This document shows positions 25,148-34,556 of a DNA stretch of 64,000 nucleotides, in pieces. This DNA is from Alcanivorax sp. (GTDB taxonomy: Bacteria > Pseudomonadota > Gammaproteobacteria > Pseudomonadales > Alcanivoracaceae). Position 1 is the first letter of the stretch; each line of letters starts with the position of its first letter. Both the position numbers and the translations under genes were made by a program. The stretch spans positions 3,463,501 through 3,527,500 of the forward strand of contig NZ_CP080267.1 of the NCBI RefSeq assembly GCF_019431375.1. The letters are read 5' to 3'. Under the pieces are notes generated by a model, which was not told where the DNA came from, ran no database searches, and worked only from the letters and a program-made list of their open reading frames with translations.

Positions 25148-26260
25148 GTGGCGGACCGCCAGCGTTGGGTAATCAAGATAGGCAGTGCCCTGCTGACCAA
25201 TGACGGCAAGGGTCTCGACTGTGCCTTGATGCAGTCCTGGGTGGATCGCATGGTGGCGCTGCGCGAGCAGGGCATCGAGGTGGTCATCGTGTCGTCCGGT
25301 GCGGTGGCAGAAGGGATGACCCGGCTGGGCTGGGCCTCCCGTCCGGATTCCGTGCACGAGCTGCAGGCCGCCGCTGCGGTGGGCCAGATGGGGCTGGTGC
25401 AGGCCTGGGAGTCGCGCTTCCAGAAGCACAATCTTCACACCGCCCAGGTGTTGCTCACCCATGACGATCTGTCTGACCGCAAGCGCTACCTTAACGCCCG
25501 CTCCACGTTGCTGACTCTGCTGGGTTTTTCGGTGGTGCCGGTGGTCAACGAGAACGACACCGTGGTCACCGATGAAATCCGCTTTGGCGATAACGACACC
25601 CTGGCGGCGCTGGTGGCCAATCTGATCGAAGCCGACCGGTTGGTGATTCTCACTGATCAGGAGGGGCTTTTTGACGCTGATCCCCGTAGCAATCCCGATG
25701 CCAAATTGATCCGCGAAGCGCGGGCATCGGACCCGGATATCGCCCGCGTCGCTGGCGGTGGTGGTCTGCTGGGTCGCGGTGGCATGGCCACCAAGGTGCG
25801 CGCTGCCAAGCTGGCTGCTCGCTCCGGGGCTTCCACCACCATTGCGTCCGGGCGCAGCCCGCAGGTGCTGGCGGAGCTGGCACAGGGGCAGGGGCCCGGC
25901 ACTACGCTGCTGCCGGATACCTCGCCCATGAATGCCCGCAAGCAGTGGTTGGCCGGGCATCTGCAGATGCGTGGCCGGGTGGTGCTGGATGCCGGAGCGG
26001 TGCGCCGTATTCGTGATGGTGGCTCCAGCCTGCTGCCGGTGGGTGTGATGGATGTGTTCGGTCAGTTCTCCCGCGGGGAAATGGTGGCCTGTGAAAGCGA
26101 GCAGGGCGAGCGCATCGGCTGTGGCCTGGTCAATTATGACGCTGCCGACGCGCGCCGGATCTGTGGCAAGAAAAGCACTGAGATTGCCGATGTGCTGGGC
26201 TACATGAACGAGGAAGAGCTGATCCACCGGGACAATATGGTGGTGTTCGAAGTTGGCTGA
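25148..26260 (+). CDS. proB: Glutamate 5-kinase
   Basis: 370 aa from GTG 25148, chosen because AAGGAG lies 5 nt upstream; the GTG at 25142 is too close. Amino acid kinase domain with VIKIGSALLT, SSGAVAEG, NENDTV, and a C-terminal PUA domain beginning near KQWLAGHL. First step of proline synthesis, glutamate to glutamyl-5-phosphate; feedback inhibition by proline is usual for this two-domain form. 23 bp after obgE. Confidence 0.95.
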   Translation: MADRQRWVIKIGSALLTNDGKGLDCALMQSWVDRMVALREQGIEVVIVSSGAVAEGMTRLGWASRPDSVHELQAAAAVGQMGLVQAWESRFQKHNLHTAQVLLTHDDLSDRKRYLNARSTLLTLLGFSVVPVVNENDTVVTDEIRFGDNDTLAALVANLIEADRLVILTDQEGLFDADPRSNPDAKLIREARASDPDIARVAGGGGLLGRGGMATKVRAAKLAARSGASTTIASGRSPQVLAELAQGQGPGTTLLPDTSPMNARKQWLAGHLQMRGRVVLDAGAVRRIRDGGSSLLPVGVMDVFGQFSRGEMVACESEQGERIGCGLVNYDAADARRICGKKSTEIADVLGYMNEEELIHRDNMVVFEVG

Positions 26261-26292
26261 TGTGGGAAGCGGGTCACTGATTCCCAGACATA

Positions 26293-26319
26293 AAAAAACC
26301 GGCCAATGGCCGGTTTTTT
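26293..26319. terminator. Bidirectional terminator between proB and rpsT
   Basis: AAAAAACCGGCC-AAT-GGCCGGTTTTTT, perfect 12-bp stem serving convergent genes. Confidence 0.85.
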
Positions 26320-26337
26320 AACGCGAACGCGTCAGAC

Positions 26338-26604
26338 TCAGGCAGCCATGGCCTTGATCTTGGCGTTCAGGCGGCTCTTGTGGCGAGCAGCCTTGTTGGG
26401 GTGAAACTTGCCCTTGCGGGTGGCTTTGTCCAGCACAGACACCGCCTGGTTATAAGCTTCCTGAGCGCTGCCTTGGTCGCCGGACGCAATAGCCGCGTTC
26501 ACCTTTTTCAGGTATGTGCGCACCATGGAGCGCATCGCTGCGTTGTGCTGACGGCGGTTTTCCGCCTGACGCGCACGCTTGCGTGCTTGCGGTGAGTTAG
26601 CCAA
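26338..26604 (-). CDS. rpsT: 30S ribosomal protein S20
   Basis: 88 aa, (M)ANSPQARKRARQAENRR and Lys/Arg-rich helices to LNAKIKAMAA. The conserved N-terminus requires initiation at the TTG 26602-26604, with GGAG 7 nt upstream, as rpsT of Escherichia coli also starts with UUG; a rare start is part of its autoregulation there. The frame open upstream is not part of the protein. Confidence 0.96.
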   Translation of the reverse strand: MANSPQARKRARQAENRRQHNAAMRSMVRTYLKKVNAAIASGDQGSAQEAYNQAVSVLDKATRKGKFHPNKAARHKSRLNAKIKAMAA

Positions 26605-26828
26605 GGTCCTGCTCCTATACTTAAATTCGAAGGTCAAATCGGGTTGTGACACTGGCCGCTATGGGCCGACCCTGCCTGTTGTGATCAAAAAACACGCGGG
26701 CCACGGTCTAAAGACGCGCAACTATGCCGATCCGACGGCCTGATGTCAATGGGCTGCGGTGGCGGAAATCATCATTCTGGCGGTTTGGGTGGCCTTTGTT
26801 TACTCTTGCCCGGTTTGCTGGAGGCATC

Positions 26829-28394
26829 ATGACCGAATCCACAGAAAAGACCCCGAAAAAAGCCGGTTTAATGGCCTCCACCGCCGTGGTGGCGACCATG
26901 ACCATGCTATCGCGGGTGCTCGGGCTGGTTCGGGATGTGGTGATCGCCCGCATGCTGGGGGCTTCCGCCGGGGCAGATGCCTTCTTCGTGGCCCTGAAAA
27001 TTCCCAATTTTTTCCGTCGTCTGTTTGCCGAAGGGGCCTTTAACCAGGCGTTTGTGCCGGTGCTGAGCGAGTACCGCAGTCAGGGCAGCATGGCGGCCAC
27101 CAAGCTGCTGGTGGACCGGGTGGCCGGGACTCTGGGCACCGTGGTGGCGTTGATTACTCTCGTAGGGATGCTGGCGGCAGCCGGCGTGGTGTGGTTGTTT
27201 GCGCCGGGTTTTGGCGATGATCCGGTGAAACGGGCCCTGACCGTGGAAATGCTGCGGCTGACCTTTCCTTACTTGTTCTTTATTTCCCTGACCGCCTTTG
27301 CTGGCGGCATTCTCAATTCCTGGAACCGCTTTGCGGTGCCGGCCTTTACCCCGGTGCTGTTGAACCTGAGCCTGATCGGCTGCGCCCTGTTTCTGGCGCC
27401 GCAGTTTGCCGAGGACCGCATGGCGGTGGCGCTGGCCTGGGGGGTGTTGATCGCCGGGGTGGCGCAGCTGCTGTTCCAGTTGCCATTCCTGGCCCGGCTG
27501 AACCTGATGCCGGTGCCGCGCATGGGGTGGTCCGACCCGGGGGTGCGCAAGATCATGACATTGATGGTGCCGGCCCTGTTCGGGGCCTCGGTCTATCAGC
27601 TCAACTCCCTGGTCAACACCGTTCTGGCATCACTGCTGGAAACCGGCTCGGTGACCTGGCTTTACTATACGGACCGGCTGATCGAGCTGCCGCTGGGTAT
27701 TTTTGCGGTGGCCATCGGCACGGTGATCCTGCCCAGCCTGTCCAGCAAGCATGTGAGTGCGTCCAGCGAAGCGTTTTCCCGCACCCTGGACTGGGCCATT
27801 CGCATGGTGCTGTTGATTGGTCTGCCGGCGGCGCTGGCGTTGGCGGTATTGGCTGAGCCGCTGCTCTCCACGCTGTTCCAGTACGGCGAGTTCACCGCTT
27901 TTGATGTGACGAAAACCGCAGAATCCCTGCGTGCCTACAGCGCCGGCCTGCTGGCGGCCATGCTGATCAAGGTACTGGCGCCGGGCTTCTATGCCCGCCA
28001 GGACACCCGTACCCCGGTGAAGATCGGCGTGATCGCCATGCTGGCGAATATGGCGTTTGGTGCCATGCTGGTGTGGGAGTGGCGCCATGTGGGGCTAGCC
28101 ACGGCCATGGCCCTGTCCGCCTGGCTCAACGCCGGGTTGTTGTATCTGGGGTTGCGCCGGGCCGGGGTCTATCAGCCGCTCAAGGGCTGGTTGTTTCATT
28201 GGGGGCGGATGGTGTTTGCTGGTGGTGCGATGGCAGCGGCTACTTACTGGCTGTCGTTGCAGACCCAGGCCTGGACCGAGGCCGACATGTGGAGCAGGGT
28301 TGGCTGGCTCAGCCTGATTGTGGCCTCCGGGCTGGCGATCTATGGGGTTAGCCTGCTGATCCTGGGGCTGCGCCCGCGGCATTTACGTCGCTGA
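26829..28394 (+). CDS. murJ: Lipid II flippase MurJ
   Basis: 521 aa, about 14 transmembrane helices, MOP superfamily. ASTAVVATMTMLSRVLGLVRDVVIARMLGA, the FFRRLFAEGAFNQAFVPV segment and the Arg/Glu residues in the cavity are characteristic. Flips undecaprenyl-linked peptidoglycan precursors across the inner membrane. ATG 26829 follows GGAGG. The position between rpsT (divergent) and ribF is conserved in Pseudomonas. Confidence 0.95.
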   Translation: MTESTEKTPKKAGLMASTAVVATMTMLSRVLGLVRDVVIARMLGASAGADAFFVALKIPNFFRRLFAEGAFNQAFVPVLSEYRSQGSMAATKLLVDRVAGTLGTVVALITLVGMLAAAGVVWLFAPGFGDDPVKRALTVEMLRLTFPYLFFISLTAFAGGILNSWNRFAVPAFTPVLLNLSLIGCALFLAPQFAEDRMAVALAWGVLIAGVAQLLFQLPFLARLNLMPVPRMGWSDPGVRKIMTLMVPALFGASVYQLNSLVNTVLASLLETGSVTWLYYTDRLIELPLGIFAVAIGTVILPSLSSKHVSASSEAFSRTLDWAIRMVLLIGLPAALALAVLAEPLLSTLFQYGEFTAFDVTKTAESLRAYSAGLLAAMLIKVLAPGFYARQDTRTPVKIGVIAMLANMAFGAMLVWEWRHVGLATAMALSAWLNAGLLYLGLRRAGVYQPLKGWLFHWGRMVFAGGAMAAATYWLSLQTQAWTEADMWSRVGWLSLIVASGLAIYGVSLLILGLRPRHLRR

Positions 28395-28501
28395 CATCCA
28401 GTGGGTTGTCTTCGCTCTGCGTGAGCGCCATGTCTGTGATGGTCAACCATTTTTCCCGCCGGTCGCCGTCACGGGCGCATACAAAACCATCGGCGAGCCT
28501 G

Positions 28502-28507
28502 TATAAT
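28502..28507 (+). promoter_or_regulatory. -10 element TATAAT upstream of ribF
   Basis: Consensus TATAAT 27 bp before the ribF ATG; the -35 (ATACAA at 17-bp spacing) is weak. Confidence 0.4.
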
Positions 28508-28533
28508 CGGGCGTCTTTTGAGACGAGGATGAG

Positions 28534-29502
28534 ATGCGACTGATTCGCGGCATTCACAATCTGCGCGACAGGCATCGCGGCTGCGTGGCCACCATCGGCA
28601 ATTTCGATGGGGTGCATCAGGGGCATCAGCGGATTCTGGATCAGGTGATCGCAGAAGCCCGCCGCCGTGGCTTGAAGGCCACGGTGATGCTGTTCGAGCC
28701 GCAACCTCAGGAATTTTTTGCGCCGCAGCAGGCGCCGGCCCGGCTCATGTCCCTGCGCGACAAGCTGATTGCCCTGCGTGACGCCGGGATGGATCAGGTG
28801 TTGTGTGTGCGGTTCGACGAGCGATTCCGCTCCCTGACCGCCGAGGCCTTTGTGAAATCCCTGCTGGTGGACGGGCTGGGGGTGGAATACCTGGTGGTGG
28901 GCGATGATTTCCGTTTCGGCTGTGGCCGCGACGGGGATTTCGCCTATCTGCAGCAGGCCGGCGAGCAGTTCGGTTTCGCTGTGACCGACACCGCCACCTG
29001 CGAAATCTACGGCGAGCGGGTATCCAGCACCCGGGTACGCGCGGCGCTCAGTGCCGGTGATTTTGCCCTGGCGGAAACCCTGTTGGGGCGGCCCTTTGCC
29101 ATCAGTGGTCGGGTGCGCCACGGTGACAAGATCGGACGCACCCTGGATTTGCCCACGGTGAACCTGGCGCTGAAACGCTTGCACTCGCCGCTGGCGGGGG
29201 TGTTTGCGGTTACGGTCAGTGGCGCCGAGCTGGAGGGGCAGATCGGCGCCGCCAACATGGGCGATCGGCCCACGGTGAACGGCACGGAAAATCGCCTGGA
29301 AGTGCATCTGCTGGACTACAGCGATGCAGGTGTCGGCAAGGACAGCCTGTACGGCAAGCATTTGACGGTTGCCTTCCGCCATTATGTGCGGGCGGAAGAG
29401 AAATTCGCGGATCTGGACCAGCTCAAGACTGCCATCTGGCAGGACGTGCAAGCGGTCCGGGACTACTTCGAAAAGACGGGACTATTCAAGACGGGACTAT
29501 GA
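28534..29502 (+). CDS. ribF: Bifunctional riboflavin kinase/FAD synthetase
   Basis: 322 aa. N-terminal nucleotidyltransferase with GNFDGVHQGHQ (about 23-33) and VSSTRVR; C-terminal flavokinase with GRPFAISGRVRHGDKIGRTLDLPTVNL. Makes FMN and FAD from riboflavin. The stop overlaps the ileS start by 4 bp (ATGA). Confidence 0.96.
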   Translation: MRLIRGIHNLRDRHRGCVATIGNFDGVHQGHQRILDQVIAEARRRGLKATVMLFEPQPQEFFAPQQAPARLMSLRDKLIALRDAGMDQVLCVRFDERFRSLTAEAFVKSLLVDGLGVEYLVVGDDFRFGCGRDGDFAYLQQAGEQFGFAVTDTATCEIYGERVSSTRVRAALSAGDFALAETLLGRPFAISGRVRHGDKIGRTLDLPTVNLALKRLHSPLAGVFAVTVSGAELEGQIGAANMGDRPTVNGTENRLEVHLLDYSDAGVGKDSLYGKHLTVAFRHYVRAEEKFADLDQLKTAIWQDVQAVRDYFEKTGLFKTGL

Positions 29503-32309
29503 CGGACTACAAGGCAACGCTTAATCTTCCCCAAACCGACTTCCCCATGAAGGCCGGTCTGTCCCAGCGCGAACCGGCGCGGCTGAAAGAGTGGCAGCAA
29601 AAGCAGCTCTACCAGAAGATCCGTGAGGCCTTTGCCGGCCGTCCCAAGTTCATTCTTCACGATGGCCCGCCGTACGCCAACGGCGACATTCATATTGGCC
29701 ATGCGGTGAACAAGATCCTCAAGGACATGATCGTCAAGTCCCGCACCCTGGCAGGCTTTGATGCCCCCTATGTGCCGGGCTGGGACTGCCATGGTCTGCC
29801 CATCGAACTGATGGTGGAAAAGAAGGTGGGCAAGGCCGGCCACAAGGTGGATGCCGGCACTTTCCGCAAGAAATGTCGCGAATACGCCAGCAAGCAGGTG
29901 GCCGGACAGAAGTCCGATTTTCAGCGCTTGGGCGTGTTCGGCGACTGGGACAATCCCTACCTGACCATGGATTACGCCTTCGAGGCGAACATCATCCGTT
30001 CCCTGGGCAAGATCGTCGACAATGGCCATCTGCAGCAGGGCTTCAAGCCGGTGCACTGGTGCCTGGATTGCGCCTCCGCCCTGGCGGAAGCGGAAGTGGA
30101 ATACTACGACAAGACCTCCCCGGCCATTGATGTGGCGTTCAGCGTGGTGGACGTGGCGGACTTCGCCGCCCGATCCGGCATCGAGGCCAGCGCCCCGGCG
30201 CTGGTGATCTGGACCACCACCCCCTGGACCCTGCCCGCCAACCGGGCCGTGGCCGTGCATCCGGAACTGGATTATGTGCTGCTGTCCGGTGACGTGGAGG
30301 GGCAGCGGCGAGAGTTGCTGGTGGCCGAGGCGCTGGCAGACGATCTTGTCGAGCGCTGGAGTATGGAAAATGTGTCCCGCTCTGCTGCCGTGAAAGGCAA
30401 CAAGCTGGAACGACTGGTCCTGCAGCATCCGTTCCTGGACGCCCAGGTGCCGGTGATTCTTGGTGATCATGTGACCACCGACGCCGGTACCGGCCTGGTG
30501 CATACGGCGCCCGGTCATGGTGCCGACGACTTTGTGGTGGGTCAGCAATACGATCTGGACCCGATCAGCCCGGTGCTGGACAGCGGCCTGTTCCGTGACG
30601 ACCTGCCGGTGGTGGGTGGCGTGCATGTGAGCAAAGCCAACGAGCCGGTGATTGAGGCACTGAAAGAAAGCGGTGCCCTGGTGAAGCTGGCGAAAATCGA
30701 GCATAGCTACCCGCACTGCTGGCGTCACAAGACGCCGCTGATCTTCCGTGCCACCGCCCAGTGGTTTGTGTCCATGGACAAGGCCGGGCTGCTGCCCCGC
30801 GCTCGCCAGGAAGTGGACCAGGTGCAGTGGTTGCCGGAGTGGGGCAAGGCCCGCATCGAAGGCATGCTTACCGATCGCCCGGACTGGTGTATCTCCCGCC
30901 AGCGTACCTGGGGTGTACCTATCGCCCTGTTCGTGAACAAGGAAACCGGTGAGCTGCACCCGGATACCCCGGCCCTGATCGAGCAGGTGGCCCAGCGGGT
31001 GGAAAAAGAAGGCATCGATGCCTGGTTCGATCTGGAGCCCGCCGAGTTGCTTGGCGAGCAGACGGACCAGTACAGCAAGGTCACCGATACCCTGGATGTG
31101 TGGTTCGATTCCGGCGTCACCCATTACTGTGTGCTGGATCAGCGCGAGCAACTGGGAAGCCCTGCGGATCTGTATCTGGAAGGGTCAGACCAGCACCGTG
31201 GCTGGTTCCAGTCTTCCCTGCTGACCAGCCTGGCGATCCGTGATGCGGCGCCCTACAAGACGGTGCTGACCCACGGTTTCACCGTGGATGAGCAGGGCCG
31301 CAAGATGTCCAAATCCATCGGCAATGTGATTGCTCCCCAGGAAGTGTGGAACGACCTGGGCGCCGACATCCTGCGCCTGTGGGTGGCAGCCACCGATTAC
31401 CGTGGCGAGATGTCCGTGTCCAAGGACATCCTCAAGCAGATGGGCGACAGCTATCGCCGTATCCGCAACACCAGCCGTTTCCTGCTCTCCAATCTCAGTG
31501 GCTTCGACCCGGCGGCTGATGCCCTGCAGCCGGAGCAGATGCTGGCGCTGGATCGCTACATTGTTGATCGTGCCCTGCAATTGCAGGAAGAGATTCAGGG
31601 GCTGTACGACGGCTACCATTTCCATCAGGTCTACCAGAAGCTGCACAACTTCTGTGCCCTGGATCTGGGTGGCTTCTATCTGGATATCATCAAGGATCGC
31701 CAGTACACCACCCAGGCAGATTCCGTGGCGCGGCGCTCCTGCCAGACTGCGCTCTATCATATTGCCCAGGCGCTGGTGCGCTGGATGGCGCCGGTGCTCA
31801 GCTTCACCGCCGAGGAAATCTACGAGAACCTGCCCGGTGAGCGGCTCGATTCCGTGTTCCTGGCGGAATGGTATACGGGGCTTTTCGCGCTTACCGATGC
31901 GGACATGGATCGCGCCTTCTGGCAGCAGGTGCAGGACGTGAAACAGGCGGTGAACAAGGCCATCGAAAATGCGCGCCGCGACAAGCTGATCAAGGGCGGG
32001 CTCGGTGCCGAGGTGGTGCTTTATGTGGATGGCGACCAGCAGGCCCTGCTGGATCGTCTTGGTGATGAGCTGCGTTTTGTCACCATTACCTCTGCCGCGA
32101 CTCTCAAGCCTCTGGCCGAGGCGCCGGTAGATATGGAAGCGACGTCGGTGGCCGGCCTCAAGGTGCAGGTGGTGCCCAGCGAACACACCAAGTGTGTGCG
32201 TTGCTGGCATCACCAGCCGGATGTGGGCAGCCATGCCGAGCACCCGGAGCTGTGTGGCCGTTGCGTCACCAATGTGGACGGTGATGGCGAGGTGCGACGC
32301 TATGCGTGA
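29499..32309 (+). CDS. ileS: Isoleucyl-tRNA synthetase
   Basis: 936 aa class I synthetase. HIGH motif at 65-68 in PPYANGDIHIGH, CP1 editing domain with TTPWTLPANRAV, KMSKS at 602-606, and a C-terminal zinc site CVRCWHH...CGRC. Charges tRNA-Ile and edits valine. Overlaps ribF upstream and lspA downstream in the standard ribF-ileS-lspA-fkpB-ispH operon. Confidence 0.98.
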   Translation: MTDYKATLNLPQTDFPMKAGLSQREPARLKEWQQKQLYQKIREAFAGRPKFILHDGPPYANGDIHIGHAVNKILKDMIVKSRTLAGFDAPYVPGWDCHGLPIELMVEKKVGKAGHKVDAGTFRKKCREYASKQVAGQKSDFQRLGVFGDWDNPYLTMDYAFEANIIRSLGKIVDNGHLQQGFKPVHWCLDCASALAEAEVEYYDKTSPAIDVAFSVVDVADFAARSGIEASAPALVIWTTTPWTLPANRAVAVHPELDYVLLSGDVEGQRRELLVAEALADDLVERWSMENVSRSAAVKGNKLERLVLQHPFLDAQVPVILGDHVTTDAGTGLVHTAPGHGADDFVVGQQYDLDPISPVLDSGLFRDDLPVVGGVHVSKANEPVIEALKESGALVKLAKIEHSYPHCWRHKTPLIFRATAQWFVSMDKAGLLPRARQEVDQVQWLPEWGKARIEGMLTDRPDWCISRQRTWGVPIALFVNKETGELHPDTPALIEQVAQRVEKEGIDAWFDLEPAELLGEQTDQYSKVTDTLDVWFDSGVTHYCVLDQREQLGSPADLYLEGSDQHRGWFQSSLLTSLAIRDAAPYKTVLTHGFTVDEQGRKMSKSIGNVIAPQEVWNDLGADILRLWVAATDYRGEMSVSKDILKQMGDSYRRIRNTSRFLLSNLSGFDPAADALQPEQMLALDRYIVDRALQLQEEIQGLYDGYHFHQVYQKLHNFCALDLGGFYLDIIKDRQYTTQADSVARRSCQTALYHIAQALVRWMAPVLSFTAEEIYENLPGERLDSVFLAEWYTGLFALTDADMDRAFWQQVQDVKQAVNKAIENARRDKLIKGGLGAEVVLYVDGDQQALLDRLGDELRFVTITSAATLKPLAEAPVDMEATSVAGLKVQVVPSEHTKCVRCWHHQPDVGSHAEHPELCGRCVTNVDGDGEVRRYA

Positions 32310-32829
32310 GGCCATGGATAGCGCATCCTCTGAAAGCCGGAAACGACTGCTGCCGGGTCAGCTGATCTGGTTGTGGCTAACCGGTGTGGTGATTGCGCTG
32401 GATCAGATCACCAAACATATGGTGGTGGCCCGGTTCGATCTCTACGAGCGGCTGGAAGTGATGCCGTTCTTCAATCTGACCCTGGCCTACAACCCCGGTG
32501 CCGCCTTCAGCTTTCTGGCGGATGCGGGTGGCTGGCAGCGCTGGTTCTTCACTGCCATTGCACTGGGTGCCTCGGTATTGATTCTGGTCTGGTTGGCCCG
32601 GCTCACCGCTGACGAGAAACTGCAGGGCGTGGCATTGGCCCTGATTCTGGGCGGGGCGCTGGGCAATTTCTACGACCGGCTGGTGCTGGGCCATGTGGTG
32701 GATTTTCTGGATTTCTACTGGGGTAACAGCCACTTCCCGGCCTTCAACATCGCCGACAGCGCCATCACTATCGGTGCCGGCCTGATAGTACTGGACATGT
32801 TCCTGGGAGCTCGCAAAAAGCATGACTGA
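32302..32829 (+). CDS. lspA: Lipoprotein signal peptidase
   Basis: 175 aa, four transmembrane helices. Catalytic aspartates lie in NFYDRLVLGHVVDF and FNIADS. Cleaves the signal peptide of diacylglyceryl-modified prolipoproteins such as BamD and YajG in this window. ATG 32302 overlaps the ileS stop by 8 bp; a second ATG at 32314 is possible. Confidence 0.95.
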   Translation: MREAMDSASSESRKRLLPGQLIWLWLTGVVIALDQITKHMVVARFDLYERLEVMPFFNLTLAYNPGAAFSFLADAGGWQRWFFTAIALGASVLILVWLARLTADEKLQGVALALILGGALGNFYDRLVLGHVVDFLDFYWGNSHFPAFNIADSAITIGAGLIVLDMFLGARKKHD

Positions 32830-33292
32830 GATTCTTCGCGCGGGCCCGGATACCCGCATCACCCTGCATTTCGCCGTGCGTTTGATGGACGGTACCGAGA
32901 TGGATTCTACCTTCGATGGTGAGCCGGCAGCCTTTGTCTGGGGTGACGAATCCTTGCTGCCGGGCTTCGAAAGTGCCCTGCGCGGGCTGAAGGCCGGCGA
33001 TCGTCGCAGTGTGTTCCTGGAGGCGAAAAAGGCCTTCGGCGACTACAACGACGAGAATGTGCAGCACTTTACCCGGGATACCTTTGCCCAGTATGACACC
33101 CTGGAGCCGGGCATGGTGCTCAGCTTTGCCGATGCCGCCGGTGGCGAGTTGCCGGGGGTGATCAGCAAGGTGGAGGATGAGTGGGTCTATGTGGACTTCA
33201 ATCACCCCCTGGCCGGGCGGGATCTGACCTTCGAGGTGGAGATCATCGCTGTGGAACGCTATGCGCCGGAGCAGACGGTGAAATTCAGTTAA
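32822..33292 (+). CDS. fkpB: FKBP-type peptidyl-prolyl isomerase
   Basis: 156 aa SlpA/FkpB-type isomerase with an inserted flap domain: LMDGTEMDSTF, PGFESALRGLKAGDRRSVFLEAKKAFGDYN, and a C-terminal FNHPLAGRDLTFEVEI. Overlaps lspA by 8 bp. Its TAA stop codon is contained in the first heptad (AGTTAAC) of palindrome C. Confidence 0.93.
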   Translation: MTEILRAGPDTRITLHFAVRLMDGTEMDSTFDGEPAAFVWGDESLLPGFESALRGLKAGDRRSVFLEAKKAFGDYNDENVQHFTRDTFAQYDTLEPGMVLSFADAAGGELPGVISKVEDEWVYVDFNHPLAGRDLTFEVEIIAVERYAPEQTVKFS

Positions 33293-33371
33293 CAGTGAAT
33301 AGTGAACAGTTAACAGTTAGAATGCCCGGAACAGCCTTTCGCTGTTAACTATTCACTGTTAACTGTTCGCT
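33287..33371. repeat. Heptad-armed palindrome C
   Basis: Left arm: five 7-mers AGTTAAC, AGTGAAT, AGTGAAC, AGTTAAC, AGTTAGA (33287-33321), the first including the fkpB stop codon. Right arm: GTTAACT, ATTCACT, GTTAACT, GTTCGCT (33344-33371), inverted. The short core carries AGCCTTTCGC (33333-33342), the reverse complement of the motif in element A. It fills the fkpB-ispH gap up to 8 bp before the ispH ATG, where no Shine-Dalgarno can be seen. Confidence 0.75.
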
Positions 33372-33379
33372 GCCTTCTT

Positions 33380-34315
33380 ATGCAAATCCGACTCGCCAAC
33401 CCCCGCGGTTTCTGCGCCGGGGTGGATCGCGCCATCGACATCGTCAACCGGGCCCTGGAAGTGTTCGGACCGCCCATTTATGTGCGTCACGAAGTGGTGC
33501 ACAACCGCTATGTGGTTGATGATCTGCGCCAGCGCGGCGCGGTGTTTGTGGAAGAGCTCCACGAAGTGCCGGATGACGCCATCGTCATTTTCAGCGCCCA
33601 CGGCGTGTCGAAAGCCGTGCAGCAGGAAGCGGAACGCCGCCAGCTGAAGGTATTTGATGCCACCTGCCCGCTGGTCACCAAGGTCCATATGGAAGTGATC
33701 CGCTACGCCCGCGAAGGCCGCGAGAGCATTCTCATTGGCCATGCAGGTCACCCGGAAGTAGAAGGCACCATGGGCCAGTACGACAAGGCCCATGGCGGCG
33801 ACATTTATCTGGTCGAAGACGAGGCGGATGTGGCCAAGCTGCAGGTTCGCGATCCGGACACCCTGGCCTTTGTCACCCAGACCACCCTCAGCGTGGATGA
33901 CACCGCCCGGGTCATCGATGCCCTGCGCCAGCGGTTTCCCAATATCCTCGGTCCCAAACGCGAGGATATCTGCTACGCCACCACCAATCGCCAGGATGCC
34001 GTGCGTCAGCTGGCCCTGGAATGCGGCCTGGTGCTGGTTGTTGGCTCGGTGAACAGCTCCAACTCCAACCGCCTGCGGGAACTGGCCGAGCGCTGCGGCG
34101 CCGAAGCTCACCTGCTCGACGACCCCTCCCAGATCGACCCTGCCTGGCTCAAGGGAAAATCTGCTGTCGGCGTCACCGCCGGCGCCAGCGCCCCGGAAGA
34201 GCTGGTCCAGCAGGTTATCACCACCCTCAAATCCCTGGGTGGCTCCGACGCCGAGGAGATCCCCGGCCGGGAGGAGAATATCCGCTTCTCCATGCCCAAG
34301 GCGCTGCGCACGTAA
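33380..34315 (+). CDS. ispH: 4-hydroxy-3-methylbut-2-enyl diphosphate reductase
   Basis: 311 aa iron-sulfur enzyme, last step of the MEP isoprenoid pathway. Cluster ligands in RGFCAGVDRA, DATCPLVTKVH and CGLVLVVGS region; EELHEVPDD and CYATTNRQDAV are conserved. Terminal gene of the ribF-ileS-lspA-fkpB operon, but separated from fkpB by palindrome C, which leaves it without an obvious ribosome site. Confidence 0.96.
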   Translation: MQIRLANPRGFCAGVDRAIDIVNRALEVFGPPIYVRHEVVHNRYVVDDLRQRGAVFVEELHEVPDDAIVIFSAHGVSKAVQQEAERRQLKVFDATCPLVTKVHMEVIRYAREGRESILIGHAGHPEVEGTMGQYDKAHGGDIYLVEDEADVAKLQVRDPDTLAFVTQTTLSVDDTARVIDALRQRFPNILGPKREDICYATTNRQDAVRQLALECGLVLVVGSVNSSNSNRLRELAERCGAEAHLLDDPSQIDPAWLKGKSAVGVTAGASAPEELVQQVITTLKSLGGSDAEEIPGREENIRFSMPKALRT

Positions 34316-34402
34316 CGCCTGCTCCCCTTCAGGTGTCGCTGCCTGTGTAATTCCATGATTGGTTCTTTAGTGTGCGTAGATTATGAAGATCTACGACTAT
34401 AG

Positions 34403-34418
34403 TGTGATTTAATTCACA
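34403..34418. promoter_or_regulatory. Perfect CRP/Vfr-type box upstream of fimU-pilE operon
   Basis: TGTGA-TTTAAT-TCACA, within the 18-bp palindrome GTGTGATTTAATTCACAC (34402-34419), about 145 bp upstream of fimU. A related half site, AATTCACACAAT, occurs at 34527-34538. Vfr is a known activator of type IV pilus functions in Pseudomonas; direct control here is inferred. Confidence 0.6.
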
Positions 34419-34556
34419 CCCGAAAGTACCAAAATTCATTAAATTTCAGCAACTTATACCGCTTGGTGCCACTGGCGGCCCGTTTATCACTCCCTCATTG
34501 ATGCCCTTCACCGGCTTGCTAGAGTTAATTCACACAATATTGGGTTGCATGTCTCC

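Noticed and set aside
29463..31151. 562-codon minus-strand open frame opposite ileS
   Set aside because: Antisense shadow of isoleucyl-tRNA synthetase; no recognisable domain.
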